From: Acanthoscelides obtectus
Lineage: Eukaryota > Arthropoda > Insecta > Coleoptera > Chrysomelidae
Direction: 5' to 3'
NCBI GenBank assembly: GCA_963669975.1
Contig: CAVLJG010000004.1
Coordinates: forward strand, 82,997,041-83,061,040
Length of the DNA stretch: 64,000 nucleotides
Made by a program: the position numbers and the translations under genes. Positions 1 through 10,356 of the stretch are shown here, piece by piece (positions within the stretch are counted from its first letter, which is position 1; the number at the start of each line of letters is the position of its first letter). The notes below the pieces were generated by a model. It had not been told where the DNA came from. It did not search any database and saw nothing but the letters and a program-made list of their open reading frames with translations.

Positions 1-99
1 GAAGAAGTTTTTGCTGATAGTTTCCCTACCCAGCTGTGTAAAATTGTCTATATACCGGGTGTTTCAAATTCGACTCTCATCACTGGCATCTCAGAAACA

Positions 100-935
100 G
101 TAAGTAAACTCATCTAGCTTTACGATGAGGCTCTTGTCGTTGGCCTTGATACCAAATAATCTATCCTTCCTATGGCTTCCCAGATAAGCTTTGCAGATGG
201 GTCCCTGACTTTTTCTATGGCCGCAAGGTATCTGTCGTAATTGGCGGGTTCTTCTCTTCATCCTACAATTTCGACTCGGATGTTCCCCATGGATCGGTCT
301 TGGCCCCGACATTCCTTTTGCATATCAACGACTTCCTTTCTTGTACGATCAACCCGATCCATAGCTCTCTGCCGGAGAGCTATTGAAAACAAGAATAGCA
401 GCAACTTTCTCTCTGACAAGAGACGTGGGAGTTATCTCTGCTTGGAGACGCAAGAATATGGCACAGTTTAATGCTTCCAAAACAGAGTACTGTACCTTGA
501 CTAACAAGAAGCGCCCCACCGCTCATTCGGTTTCCCTAAGACTCGTTCATTTCGGCTGGTCGAAGTCCCGATTACCGAGGACTCTGACACGAACATATAC
601 GTATAGTAGTAGAAGTACTTTTCTCCAAATAACTTCCAAACTGTGAACAAGCCCCATGTAAGAGCTAGCATCGAGTACTGATCGCATGTCTGGGATATCC
701 CCGACTACATTATCCATGCTCGATGTTGTTGAGAGGAGGGCTGACCGAGTGATCAATAAAACCTTTCTCTAATGGACAGCCTCGAGATCCCTTCTCACCA
801 AGGGGCCGACTGCGATCTAGCTCTGTTCTGGAGCTATGTCGACGGGCAGTGCTTCCTAGAGCTCGACAACCGTTCCTTTACTCCTGGGGTGTTTTTGATT
901 GTGGAACAGTCTACCTGAGGATGCTATTCCCAGTT
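100..935 (+). pseudogene. Decayed non-LTR (LINE) reverse transcriptase fragment
   Basis: Pieces of a LINE reverse transcriptase can be read in shifting frames on the plus strand. Around 180-350 there is a palm segment including DVPHGSVLAPT and LLHINDFLSCTINP, the usual 'GVPQGSVLSPTLF...LLHINDLL' block. Around 430-480 AWRRKNMAQFNASKTE follows, the segment after the YADD box. Around 655-720 there are remains of the thumb/C-terminal region (RASIEY, SHVWDIPDY), and around 775-880 a tail (DLALFWSYVDGQCFLEL). Several frameshifts and stops break the frame, so it is dead. No 5' or 3' end was recognised and the fragment may continue left of the window. The exact LINE clade was not determined. Confidence 0.7.
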
Positions 936-2570
936 CTAGTAATCTTATGCAGTTAAAAAAAATCAGTGGAGTTAAGAAAGCGCTGACAATTATAGCCGCT
1001 AAAATTCAAGCGACGTGAGCATTACGTCCCGTAATAATTGCAGGTGGCAAAAAGAGTTTATGCTGGGTCGCCTATCCTTCTCCTCATTTGCCTAGGCGAG
1101 GAGAAAGACTACAAACAAACTGCAATTGAAAACCGAAATTGACACATTCCTACAGAGATACCGTAGTTATCTAGTTATCGATTTGATGTAAGTTTACTTT
1201 GAACGTTTTCAAGATCCTATAGACACTCCGTCTAGATTTGAAAAACTGTCTGGGTGGACACAAAAGTCGCAAATTTTGGGATGAAGTGAGCAAACTCGTG
1301 TTCTTGAATCGAACAGGTAACTGCAGGCAGTAATTACAAACAAAACATATGACAGGGAAGTACTTGAAATGTCGTACCAAATAAATAGTGAATATTTTTC
1401 TTCAATTTACCGTAACTTAACTTTTTTATTATTATTTCAGACGTAATTCCTGAAAAGGAAAGTTCCAACTTTAAGGACACTCTATATAGAACCTATTTCC
1501 GGATGTAGACCACGAAATGTGATTTATTTTTTATAATTTGAGAGAGCTGTAGAGTTTTACGATATAATAACAAACGTCTTTAATATATCTACAACTGGTA
1601 TACAAAATCGTAGTTCGATTTCATGAGTCTTTAATAAACTTTTTGTCAAGCAGGTCGACTCTATCTCACATACAATTGGATGAACCAATTTTAGTTCATA
1701 TGGCGTTAGGTCTGGAAATAAACCGAACATAGTCTATTTGACGATAGATTTGGGTGTGAAGTTCAGAGTCAACCCACTTGGCGCCAGTTGCAATCCTCAG
1801 CTGAGAACAGGGTTGATCTAGTTCTGGAGAGACGATTTTCAGTGAAGACGTCCTTGCTGGTATCCTTGCCTTTATGTTTGTATCAAATTAACCCAAACAC
1901 AAAAAAAAACCATCGAATCTGAGATTGATGAAAATATAAATGGCCAGTAATCCACGACGGTTATCAAAATAATTGAATTAGTTCTTTCTGGTCCTTAAAA
2001 AGCCGCACCACCAGACAGGTTTTCGTTCCTTAGAACGGCGGACCGTAGTGATTAATGGATTCACTATAAAATTAATGATGTTTAATTTGGAATACCGAAA
2101 AGCTATTAGAAAATACACGTTTCTTGTGTACATAGCGCCCTTTCCACAGGCCTAGCATAGGTTGCCACATCAGCATCTTTAGAACCCATTTACCGTGAGC
2201 TGGTGAACTAATCCGTTAAAATATTTTCTCTGTTTAACTTACCGTTTGGTACATAGCTGAAGCTCCGTTTTCATCATTGGATCAGAATAGCCCATTTCAT
2301 TTTCATTGGCCGCTAGTATCTAGCCCCTGGTTGGGGGTCAAAGCTTTCAAACGTAGATGGGAAAAAGACAGCTTTGATAAGATGGTACCCTATTTTCACG
2401 CGTTGACGTGTCTATTTATGCAAACATCTGATCAGCAACTGTCATATTTGATTGTTCTTAACCTTAGATATGACGGATATGACCCCCAGCATAACTAGCG
2501 TTATCTGCATCTAGCTTAGATGAACACCCATAGAGTAGAATAGGTTTTTGCGTAAATGTTGTTTTCCATG
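936..2570. other. No gene seen
   Basis: AT-rich DNA with only short chance reading frames. I recognise no coding family or repeat here. Simple A-rich runs occur near 1900. Confidence 0.5.
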
Positions 2571-3342
2571 TACGAGGGTGAATCAAATATGAACAGGACT
2601 TTTCTGTTTAACGCGCCACAGGTTAATGGAGTGGGGCGACGTCTCGGTATATGCTGGGTGGGGATGTCAGGAAGAGGAGAGTCAGTCGGTTTGGCGCGCC
2701 GAAGTAGATGAGCTGTTAGTAGCATCATGTATGAGCAAAAGTTGCACAGGTCTGTTGCAACGCATTATCATGAAATTTTTGTCGCGGGAGGGCGTAAACC
2801 CTTCCAAAATTTCACGTCTATTAACAGCACAGTTCGGCGATAGTTTCAATGATACGAGTATTCGACTGGCAAAATTTTTTTCCATGGAGTGGCGAAAGCC
2901 TGGAGAGGCAGCACTACGAAAAGCCAAGACCTGTCGTTTTGCAGGAAAAGTTCTTGCAATGGTATTTTGGGATTCCAGAGGTGTACTGATAGTTGATTTT
3001 CTCCACGATCGCCGTATAGTTTATGTTGTCAACTACTACCAACTGCAAAAGGCGAGACATGCCTATTCGAAGTGCCATTATGCTCCATGACAATGCTCGG
3101 CCACACACAGCTGCATTGACCCAAGAAAAATTACGCGATTCATGGAAACACTTGAACACATGCTAGGGGCACTTAAAGAAGGCCTGGGAGGTTACCACTT
3201 TGATGATGACGAAGGTGCGGAAACGTTTGTGTACAATTGGTTTTTGACATGACCAGCTTCATTCTTCGATGAGGGAATTAAAAAACTTCTGGTCCGGTGG
3301 GAAAAATGCATTAATAAGAGAGGAGATTTTGTAGAAAAATGA
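2571..3342 (+). pseudogene. Internally deleted mariner transposase
   Basis: The left end TACGAGGGTGAATCAAATAT at 2571 looks like a mariner terminal repeat. The coding part starts at ATG 2731. It has a SETMAR-like N-terminal helix-turn-helix (IIMKFLSREGVNPSKISRLL, then LTAQFGDSFND...), but jumps after KPGEAA straight to MVFWDSRGVLIVDFL, so the linker and first catalytic motif are missing. The second catalytic motif LHDNARPHTAAL is read at about 3085-3120. After a frame change the C-terminus runs GPLKEGLGGYHF...FFDEGIKKLLVRWEKC to a TGA at 3340-3342. The deletion and at least two frame breaks make it non-functional. The right terminal repeat was not recognised. The family identification is firm from the block order; the element borders are uncertain. 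Confidence 0.75.
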
Positions 3343-4195
3343 AATATAAATAGAGTTGTACTTACTATACCAATACAATTACTAAAACAAAAGTTCGGTT
3401 AATATTTGATGCACCGAGGTATATCTATTTTTTGAGTAAATTTGCATGGTTCGTTGTGGCCTAGCCACCAAACTTAAAACTCTTCCCTAAAGCCTGCAAA
3501 TGTGGGTACTAGGATATTCAAGCTACACAGACAATAAAAGGGTGGATCGGCTCGAATATTGGCTCTTAAGCTCTATTTTTTGAAGTAGTGGATCTACTCG
3601 TAGTTAATATGGTCGATTCTTGTAAGATATCTATAAAATTAGCGGAAAATTATATGATCTGTGTTAGAGGAGCCCCTAATAGCCATAATAAATCAATAAA
3701 TACTTTACCTGGTTTAGCTACAAAACCCTATTTTTTTAACCCGTGCGCAAACTTTGCGACGACACATCTTCAACCAATTGAAAAGCAGGATTTGTGCACT
3801 ACTTAGAGGATGGATTAAATCTGATACAAAGTTTAGATTCATATGACCGTAATAACTGAGCATCTTATTAAAAATAACAGTGTCACTGCTTACCTCATAG
3901 AGATAATTAAAAAACTTGTTTATTTCTCACAATCCATCAACATATCAATTGAAATGAATCGTACCCTACCACTTGAGACCAGTCCAAGTCAGCACGTGAC
4001 CGCCGGATGGCGACAATTCTAGCTGTTTAGTAAATGTGGTTTACTTGCCATTGAACAAAATAAACATCCATTATCTCAAAATCGCCTTCTCATTGGTCGA
4101 GTTGGTGTCCTAAGCGCAATTTCGTGCCCGAATTAGTGACCTCGGACCTTACTGACTGGATGAAGGGGAAGGCATCTATCTTGGGATCATGCTCA
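3343..4195. other. No gene seen
   Basis: AT-rich, no coding family recognised. A 72-codon open frame at 3588-3806 has no family resemblance and is probably chance. Confidence 0.5.
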
Positions 4196-5450
4196 AATAA
4201 TAATAATAATGAATCGTGTTTTATTTTCAAAGAAAATTTAGTATAAAAAAATATATAATACCAGTGGCGAAGTCTAGCTGACAGCTACTCTACTCAACCA
4301 CTGAAGGGGAGCACCCAAATAAGCGAATAATTCATTGAAGTGCTATTAAATAATATGTGATTACATATGTCAAAATCAATGAGGTAGACAGAAAAAGCAT
4401 ACATATGACGAATAACATCGAGCAACACAGGCATTCGTAGTGAATCAGATTATGCTTTTAACTTTTAAAAACTATACAGAGCGTGCAAAGAAAGGAACAA
4501 CACATTCTATGTTAAACAGATCTAGCCACACTTTTAAAATCAATATTGTTATCATATGTATAAAAGAGCTACAAAAATAATAAATAAATAGAAATTTGAA
4601 TATTATACAACATTGCATCATTGACCCTACTGCATATCAAACAAATAACGCTTTAGTTTGAATTTGAACTTGTTCAATTGTTGTGGCAGCTGATTATACA
4701 TCCTGATAGCATTATATATGAACGATCTTTGAAACATGGCGGTCTTATGCTGCAGAACGGTGTAGTTCAATTTTGTTCTTATATTTTGATGAAGTATGAA
4801 ATGTTTGATCAGACCTGGAGGATTTGGAGTGTTGACCAGTTTATGCGTAAAATTACACAATAGAAGGAGTCTCCTATTTTTCATGTTAAGCCTTTCACTC
4901 TCTGATTTCGTGTGATATGGGGTCATATTTTCTAATTCCGTATACCAGTCTACCAGCAGCTATTTTGAACACGTATTTTTGTTATGTCAGCGCTAGTCAA
5001 GCACGGCCCATAAATAATGCTACAATTGTTGAAATTTCTAAGCACCAAGGTCTCACATAAAGTTTTTTTTAGTTTTTTACTTAGAAAATGTCGACTGCTA
5101 TAGATAATTTTAAGGGAACTAAATGCTTTAGTTACAAGAGTTTGAATATGAAGTGAGAAACGAAGGCTTGCACTAACAGTTGAACCTAAATTGCGAGCAG
5201 AATCATTGAAACTAAGCACTTCACTTGTTATTTTCAACGGATGAGTGTCCTTTAAAATGTTTATATTATTTTTATTGCCAAATAGTATTAGTTTTGTCTT
5301 CTTAGAGTTGAGCTTTATTTTGTGCTGCTCTCATAATTGGTCTACCGATTGAGTTCGTTCTGCAGCAGCTCTGTTTTTCATGGAAAACCTAAAGTAAACC
5401 TGAATATCGTCAGCATACGATTGGAAATACGGCTGCGGAACTGCTCTCAG
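4196..5450 (-). pseudogene. 5'-truncated LINE, reverse transcriptase C-terminal half
   Basis: On the minus strand, from right to left, are the YADD box region (SYADDIQVYF, about 5425-5395), KLNSKKTKLILFG, then LGSTVSASLRFSLHIQTLVTKAFSSLKIIY, LRNFNNCSIIYGPCLT and the tail FQRSFIYNAIRMYNQLPQQLN ending with a stop near 4629. This is the same protein family as the better preserved LINE at 31838-33402 (compare YGPCLT and the RSF...YN.LP tail). The 3' end is marked by an AAT/ATT simple repeat at about 4198-4212, as in the other copy. There are several stops and frame changes. The 5' break is near 5450, where a different LINE fragment starts. Confidence 0.75.
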
Positions 5451-5451
5451 A

Positions 5452-5640
5452 GCAGAAATCAACTTCGTGTAGTTATAGGCATTCTAACAGGACACTGTCG
5501 CCTGAAAATAGGGATGTACCTGTATGGTGGGAACCCCCACCACAATGCGGAAAGGGAAACTTTACATGTCCTATATGAGTGTGAAGTACTAGATCACAAA
5601 GGGCATCAACTCTTCGGGAAACTAAAATTAGAACCTAGGC
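5452..5640 (+). pseudogene. LINE RNase H-end fragment
   Basis: Reads SRNQLRVVIGILTGHCRLK, then CEVLDHKGHQLFGKLKLEP. This is the conserved stretch after the RNase H domain of I/LOA-type LINE polyproteins ('RNQLRVVTGLLTGHCRLKRHL...CEALDHKR'), with the zinc-binding middle damaged. It abuts the oppositely oriented LINE tail at 5450. It is a short dead fragment without visible ends. Confidence 0.6.
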
Positions 5641-6214
5641 TTACAAGAGTAGCAACTGGTACAGAATACCAAACTGCTGGTTTGGGTATTGTAGATTTTG
5701 AGAAGCATGAAAAAATTAGCCCGCAAAATATTTTGTATCGTTTTATGAGAACACCCAACCTCTGAAGCAAAAATACTACTTCGAGGATCTTCTTCAATTA
5801 TTGCCTTAAGCTTATTCATGTGTTTCCACTGGACGTATAGACCTTGGTTGATATATCAAGGAATAGTCACCACTGCGGAATCGTTGGAACCGCTACTTTG
5901 CAGTTGCATCGGAGATTGCGTTATAACCTACCCTTTGACATATTTTACGTACAGCTTATGGAGCAGAATGCCCAGACTGGTACTCAGTGTCGGACATGGG
6001 CTTTAATGTTGGTTATCTTATTGCTATACTTTACGCCATGACAGTTACAGTATAATGGTGGCTTCTCACTACGCGTGCTACTACGCGTCGCGCCGCTCCA
6101 CGCGCAAGAACACGCCACGCGACACGCCGCGCCACCCGTTTGTGCGGCGCGGCGCGGCGCGTGCCTTCTGGCTTTACACCTCAGTTTGATTCAGTCTGTT
6201 TAGCGCAGCGCACT

Positions 6215-8438
6215 ATGTCTTGTGAGTCGAATTGCCACCTCCAGCCATGGAGCAATGCCACTGAAGAAGAAGGCATGGCTGTTGCATCAGCCGTTTTTGT
6301 CTTATTTTGTGGATATCGTTTACTTAATAAAATTAACAAAAACAAGAAGAGGAGACGCTGGTGGATGTCAACGTTCAATAAGAGCCGGTCAAGGTAATCA
6401 TTGTTTGTATTTTGAGATAATTACATAGGTACGTAATTTTTAAGAATCCTATCAATATATTTGATGGTATCTATTGGTAAGTTTGGCGCGTTTTAAAATG
6501 AAACTTTGCTGCCGGAAAATTTAGTAAAAATTATTGTATTTTTGTTTCAGATACAATGGATCAGATATGCTATCGGATTTTGTTAAAGAACCGAGCAGAA
6601 AATTTGAGAACTTCTGTAGAATGGCACCAGAAGATTACAACTATCTAATGAATAAAATAGGCCCTATCATTGCAAAACAAGATACCCATATGAGAAAATG
6701 TATTCCAGTACAAGAACGGTTTGCAATTGCTCTCAGATTTTTAGCAACCGGAGATAGTTACACAAGCCTTTCATATCTTTTCAAAGTATCTATCCAAACA
6801 GTTTCAAGTTGTGTCACGGACGTTTGTAAAGCATTGATAAAAGAACTATCACAAGAAATAAAAGTAAGTAGTAGAATTAAGCATTTATTTTTTTCAAATC
6901 GTAAACAAATAGAAATTGACATCATCCATTTAAACTAAATTACTACCCTCCTCTTCATAGAAATCTTTTAATAGACTTTGCGAAGCTGATGTTTCGACTT
7001 GCGACAGCTGTGGAGATGGATAGTTTGGGGATGGCTGTGGAGAAGATAATGAATGATAGGTTGGGGATGGCTGTGAAGAAGGCGATGGATGATAGGTTGG
7101 GGATGGCTGTGGAGAAGGCGATGGATGATAGTTTGGGGATGACTGTGAAGAAGGCGATGGATGATAGGTTGGGGATTGCTGTGGAGAAGGCGATGGATGA
7201 TAGTTTGGGGATGACTGTGAAGAAGGCGATGGATGATAGGTTGGGGATTGCTGTGGAGAAGGATATGGATGGTAGGATGTGGATGGCTGATAGTAGAGAT
7301 TGCCGGAATGTCCAAAATTCGTGGGCTGTGGTGGGTTGATTAGTATTTGTGCATGTGGGTTTGACGATAGTTCTTTTTGCTTCAGATTGAAAATCAATCT
7401 ATCAATTTCCAACATCGCTATTTCACGTGTATTTTCTGGTAAGCCTCTCAATTTTTTGCACAATAATTGTGTGTATAATGAACATTCATCTTGCGGGATT
7501 TGGGGTTTTTGAGTCATTTGTTTTATATAGTCGTATGCTTCGTTCATTTTATTTTCTATATCAATATTTTTAGCACGTTTTTTAGGAAGAGGTTTTGGTC
7601 TTTTAAATTGAACTGATTCTTCATCATCCTGTTTACTATCTTCAGAGGCATCTAAATCACGGTTATCTTCTATTTCTTCTATGTCGTCAGTGACCTAAAA
7701 ATAAGAAATATTCATGATAATTTACAATATTTCTATTTGTTTTAGCTGCCACGGACATCATCTGACTGGTTAAGGATAGAGAAAGGATTCCGCAGAACTT
7801 GGAATTTTCCTCACTGCTTAGGAGCTATCGACGGAAAACATGTGCTAATACAAAGTCCTATTCATAGTGGATCTGAGTTTATCAACTATCACAAAACATT
7901 CAGTGTTGTATTAATGGCTTTAGTCGACGCGGATTACAATTTTATTTTTGTGGATTATGGGTGCCAGGGCCGAATAAGCGATGGTGGTGTATACAGAAAC
8001 ACCAACTTATATAAACAAATCTGTAGAAAGGAATTGGGTTTTCCACCGCCAGACTGCTTACCGCTGAAAGTAACACCTCTACCTTACGTATTTGTTGCAG
8101 ACAGTGCATTTGCTCTAACGGAAAATATGATGAAACCTTACGCTGGAACTCATAATAAGGGATCTAAAGAACGCGTGTTTAATTACCGCCTTTCACGAGC
8201 TCGACGGATTGTTGAAAATGTATTTGGCATTATGTCTGCGGTGTTTAGAGTACTAAGAAAACCCATGCTTTTACAACCAGATATTGTAACTGATATTGTG
8301 ATGACATGTGCATTGTTACACAATTTTTTGAGACGGTCTAAAAGGTCTAGACTTATATATACCCCTCCTGGATCCTTTGATACCGAAAATGATGATGGCG
8401 AGATTCAGCCCGGTTCTTGGCGTGATGACCAAAATTGA
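6215..8438 (+). CDS. Harbinger-family DDE transposase (HARBI1-like), three exons
   Basis: The exons are 6215-6393, 6551-6863 and 7746-8438, with introns starting GTAATC and GTAAGT and ending TTTCAG and TTTTAG. Phases match at both joins, giving 394 codons plus stop. The N-terminus has the family hallmark RRRWWMSTFNKSRSRY, followed by a domain with a helix-turn-helix (VSIQTVSSCVTDVCKAL). The nuclease core carries the DDE residues in LGAIDGKHV, VADSAF and RRIVENVFGI, plus the usual YHKTFSVVLMALVDADYNF and ISDGGVYRNTNLY segments. The protein acts in the nucleus to cut and join transposon ends, and the family needs a MADF/Myb-like partner for import and DNA binding, here encoded on the opposite strand. 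No frameshift or missing catalytic residue is seen. ATG 6215 was chosen as the Met heading the exon that carries RRRWW. Confidence 0.92.
6884..6889 (-). terminator. Polyadenylation signal of the MADF gene
   Basis: AATAAA on the minus strand (TTTATT on plus) lies about 40 nt after the MADF stop codon and about 20 nt inside transposase intron 2. This mirrors the arrangement at the other end of the overlap. Confidence 0.55.
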
Positions 8439-8943
8439 GTTGCTTCCCTACTACCACTCCAAAATCGGCCAAGAAGAGCACCTCTTTCCGCCAAGAATAT
8501 AAGAGACCAGCTTGCAGAATATTTTATAACAAACGGTGCGGTTGCCTGGCAAAATAATTATTAATTTTTTAAGTTAATAAAGTACTTACCTCAGAATCCT
8601 TCGTTTTCTTTGGAGTATACACATCATTCAAAAATTGGGCCATCACATTATAAAATGGCCAGTCAGGCTTATAGATTTCATCAGCACCGCTGCCAGACTT
8701 TATTGATTGGCAAACTTTACTTCTTAATTTTCTATAGGTTCCCATTAAAGAATCCCTTTTCTTTTTAATTTCTTGTAACGGTATGGTACCACCTTTTAAA
8801 TTCTGTTCAATTCGCAGCCAGGCATCATGCTGGTCGTTTTTGTTTTTATGCTCCGCATTTTTCGAATTCCACAGAGAGGGTTCGCCTTCATACAAAGTTA
8901 AAAATTCGGCGATCGTTTCATTCGGCCACTCCATATTCACCAC
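6930..8943 (-). CDS. Harbinger accessory MADF-domain DNA-binding protein, two exons
   Basis: Exon 1 is 8943-8590 (118 codons, ending DSE at donor GTAAGT). Exon 2 is 7694-6930, after acceptor TTTTAG. The join is phase 0 and gives about 372 aa. Residues about 8-105 form a MADF domain: TIAEFLTLYEGEPSLWN...DAWLRIEQNL...IKKKRDSLMGTYRKLRSKV, then DWPFYNVMAQFL. A lysine-rich stretch after an acidic run (RPKPLPKKRAK) is a likely nuclear signal. A BESS-like segment follows (CSLYTQLLCKKLRGLPENTREIAMLEI). The C-terminal third is a 12-residue repeat rich in S, P, Y and H. In the known family this protein binds the transposon ends and brings the transposase into the nucleus. Its exon 2 lies wholly inside transposase intron 2, and its own intron holds transposase exon 3. 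Confidence 0.88.
7015..7290 (-). repeat. Coding minisatellite, 36-bp units
   Basis: About seven or eight units of 36 bp, in a 72-bp two-unit pattern, encode repeats of the type SPTYHPSPSSQS / SPNYHPSPSPQQ in the C-terminal part of the MADF protein. The units keep frame and vary mostly in the last residues. Repeat number is likely polymorphic between copies. Confidence 0.85.
8576..8581 (+). terminator. Polyadenylation signal of the Harbinger transposase
   Basis: AATAAA lies about 140 nt after the transposase stop codon. It ends only eight bases short of the intron start of the oppositely oriented MADF gene (exon 1 ends at 8590). Transposase 3' processing would therefore end within the MADF intron. 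Confidence 0.6.
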
Positions 8944-9154
8944 AGTACCTCAACGTAGGACGAGTCAAAATGAAATGAACGAGTTCAATCGTGTCTGGGT
9001 AGGTACACGCCGCGCCGCGCCTTTGAAGTTACCGACTTTTTGCGGATAGGTCGCGCCACGCCGCGCCTGCCCGCGCCAAGCTCTTCACACTGCGCGAGGC
9101 GCGTGCCGGCGCGGCGTGGCGCGGGTCAACACGCGCAGTGAGAAGCCGGCATAA

Positions 9155-10240
9155 CTGACGTGTTTTTTTCTTTTTGGTGAGGAGGGAATGCGTTTATGCA
9201 CCATACCATAGCCCGGCCGAGCTACGGCGTGTGTGGGACTCCAGGTTGTCTTGAGGAGACCACATAATACCCACTAAACCCTAACCTCCGCATGGCCCGA
9301 CTCATCAGCGTCTCGGTAGGCCATGTGTTGTGCGTGACCTGCGGTCTGCTACAACGTCTCCTCAGTCTCTGGGAACGCCGGGTTGGTTCCCTTTACCTCG
9401 CACAGTTCTATCGATGTCGTTAAGCGAGCATCGATATAGGGTTTGCTATGTTCTCTTGAAACTCTCGTTTTCGAAAAATCAAGAGTTTCAAGTCCTCTAC
9501 AACTGACGTGTAAGATCGCGACTCGCTATTTATATACCCCCACCATAGAATGTTCTTGATTTTACTCAGGTTTTCTAGAAATTAAGAACCGATGCGCACA
9601 TAACATACTCACCAAAACGATAGTTGACCCTTTGTTTTCGAAAAACTGTCCGTATGCATAAAATCAGTATTTTTGAAATACCTACTTAAATTTGATTAAA
9701 TGTCAGTTGGCTTGGCAACTTTGGAGGTAATATAAAATACGCGCCTAGCTCTAATAAAAATGCATTAGGTAGTGCCGGGAAGGGAAATGAATAACGGAGC
9801 TGAAAAGTAGTACATAAATATATTTACATATAAATGGTTATGTTCAGCCGAGGTGGAAAAATTGCACGCTCCGATATTTTATTAAAATATAGGGTGGCCT
9901 TTAGATACAAACTTTTTTGTGAGTCCGACTTTGACCTATAATGTGTTTCTATTCATAATATTTTAAGACATTGCCGGCGTCGACCTTTTTGTATAAGCCA
10001 ATAAAACTATAATAACAATAAAACAGGAGGCACATACAGGTAGGGTGATTTCAAAACTGGGCAGTTTATAATCTATTATTTCGCACAAGATATTTTTAAG
10101 TCTCAAAGAATGACAAATACAGTCATCTAAACAAATTGATGCTATGCTGCTAGTTACGCGTTGAGCTGATCTATTCGGAACTGGCAAAAAATTATTGTTG
10201 AAAAGAACTTAATGCATAGAGAACGTTATATATCGTTATA
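9155..10240. other. Intergenic DNA flanking Harbinger
   Basis: No gene seen. 9160-9500 is less AT-rich than its surroundings and may be a remnant of another mobile element that Harbinger entered, but I cannot name it. The rest is AT-rich. Confidence 0.4.
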
Positions 10241-10356
10241 TATAGGGTTGTCCAATAGGGACGCAGGAAAGTAAACGTCAATTTGACATAGTCGCCACCT
10301 TTGTTTCCTGTCACCGACATGTTATTTTGTTAGTTGAATGTTTACCATTGATCGCT

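Larger units (their letters stand above)
6056..9151. mobile_element. Complete PIF-Harbinger DNA transposon (3096 bp)
   Basis: The left end TGGTGGCTTCTCACTACGCG (6056) matches the inverted right end, read inwards as TGCCGGCTTCTCACTGCGCG from 9151. The terminal match is strong for about 20 bp. Both flanks carry the 3-bp duplication TAA (6053-6055 and 9152-9154), as expected for PIF-Harbinger insertion at TWA. Next to each end lies about 100 bp of very GC-rich DNA with repeated GCGCC/CGCGC motifs, unlike the AT-rich surroundings. Inside are both standard Harbinger genes, a DDE transposase (+) and a MADF-domain protein (-), each readable without stops after removal of clear introns. Intact genes, ends and target duplication suggest a recent insertion that may still be autonomous. 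Confidence 0.9.

Noticed and set aside
5628..5819. Minus-strand frame with LKAIIEEDPRSS...HKTIQNIL, resembling the helix-turn-helix of a mariner transposase
   Set aside because: The match is short, no flanking transposase blocks follow in any frame, and it overlaps the end of a LINE fragment. Not enough to call.
6989..7339. A plus-strand frame of 116 codons with LGMAVEKAMDD repeats
   Set aside because: It is the antisense reading of the coding minisatellite in MADF exon 2; the minus strand has the supported gene model.
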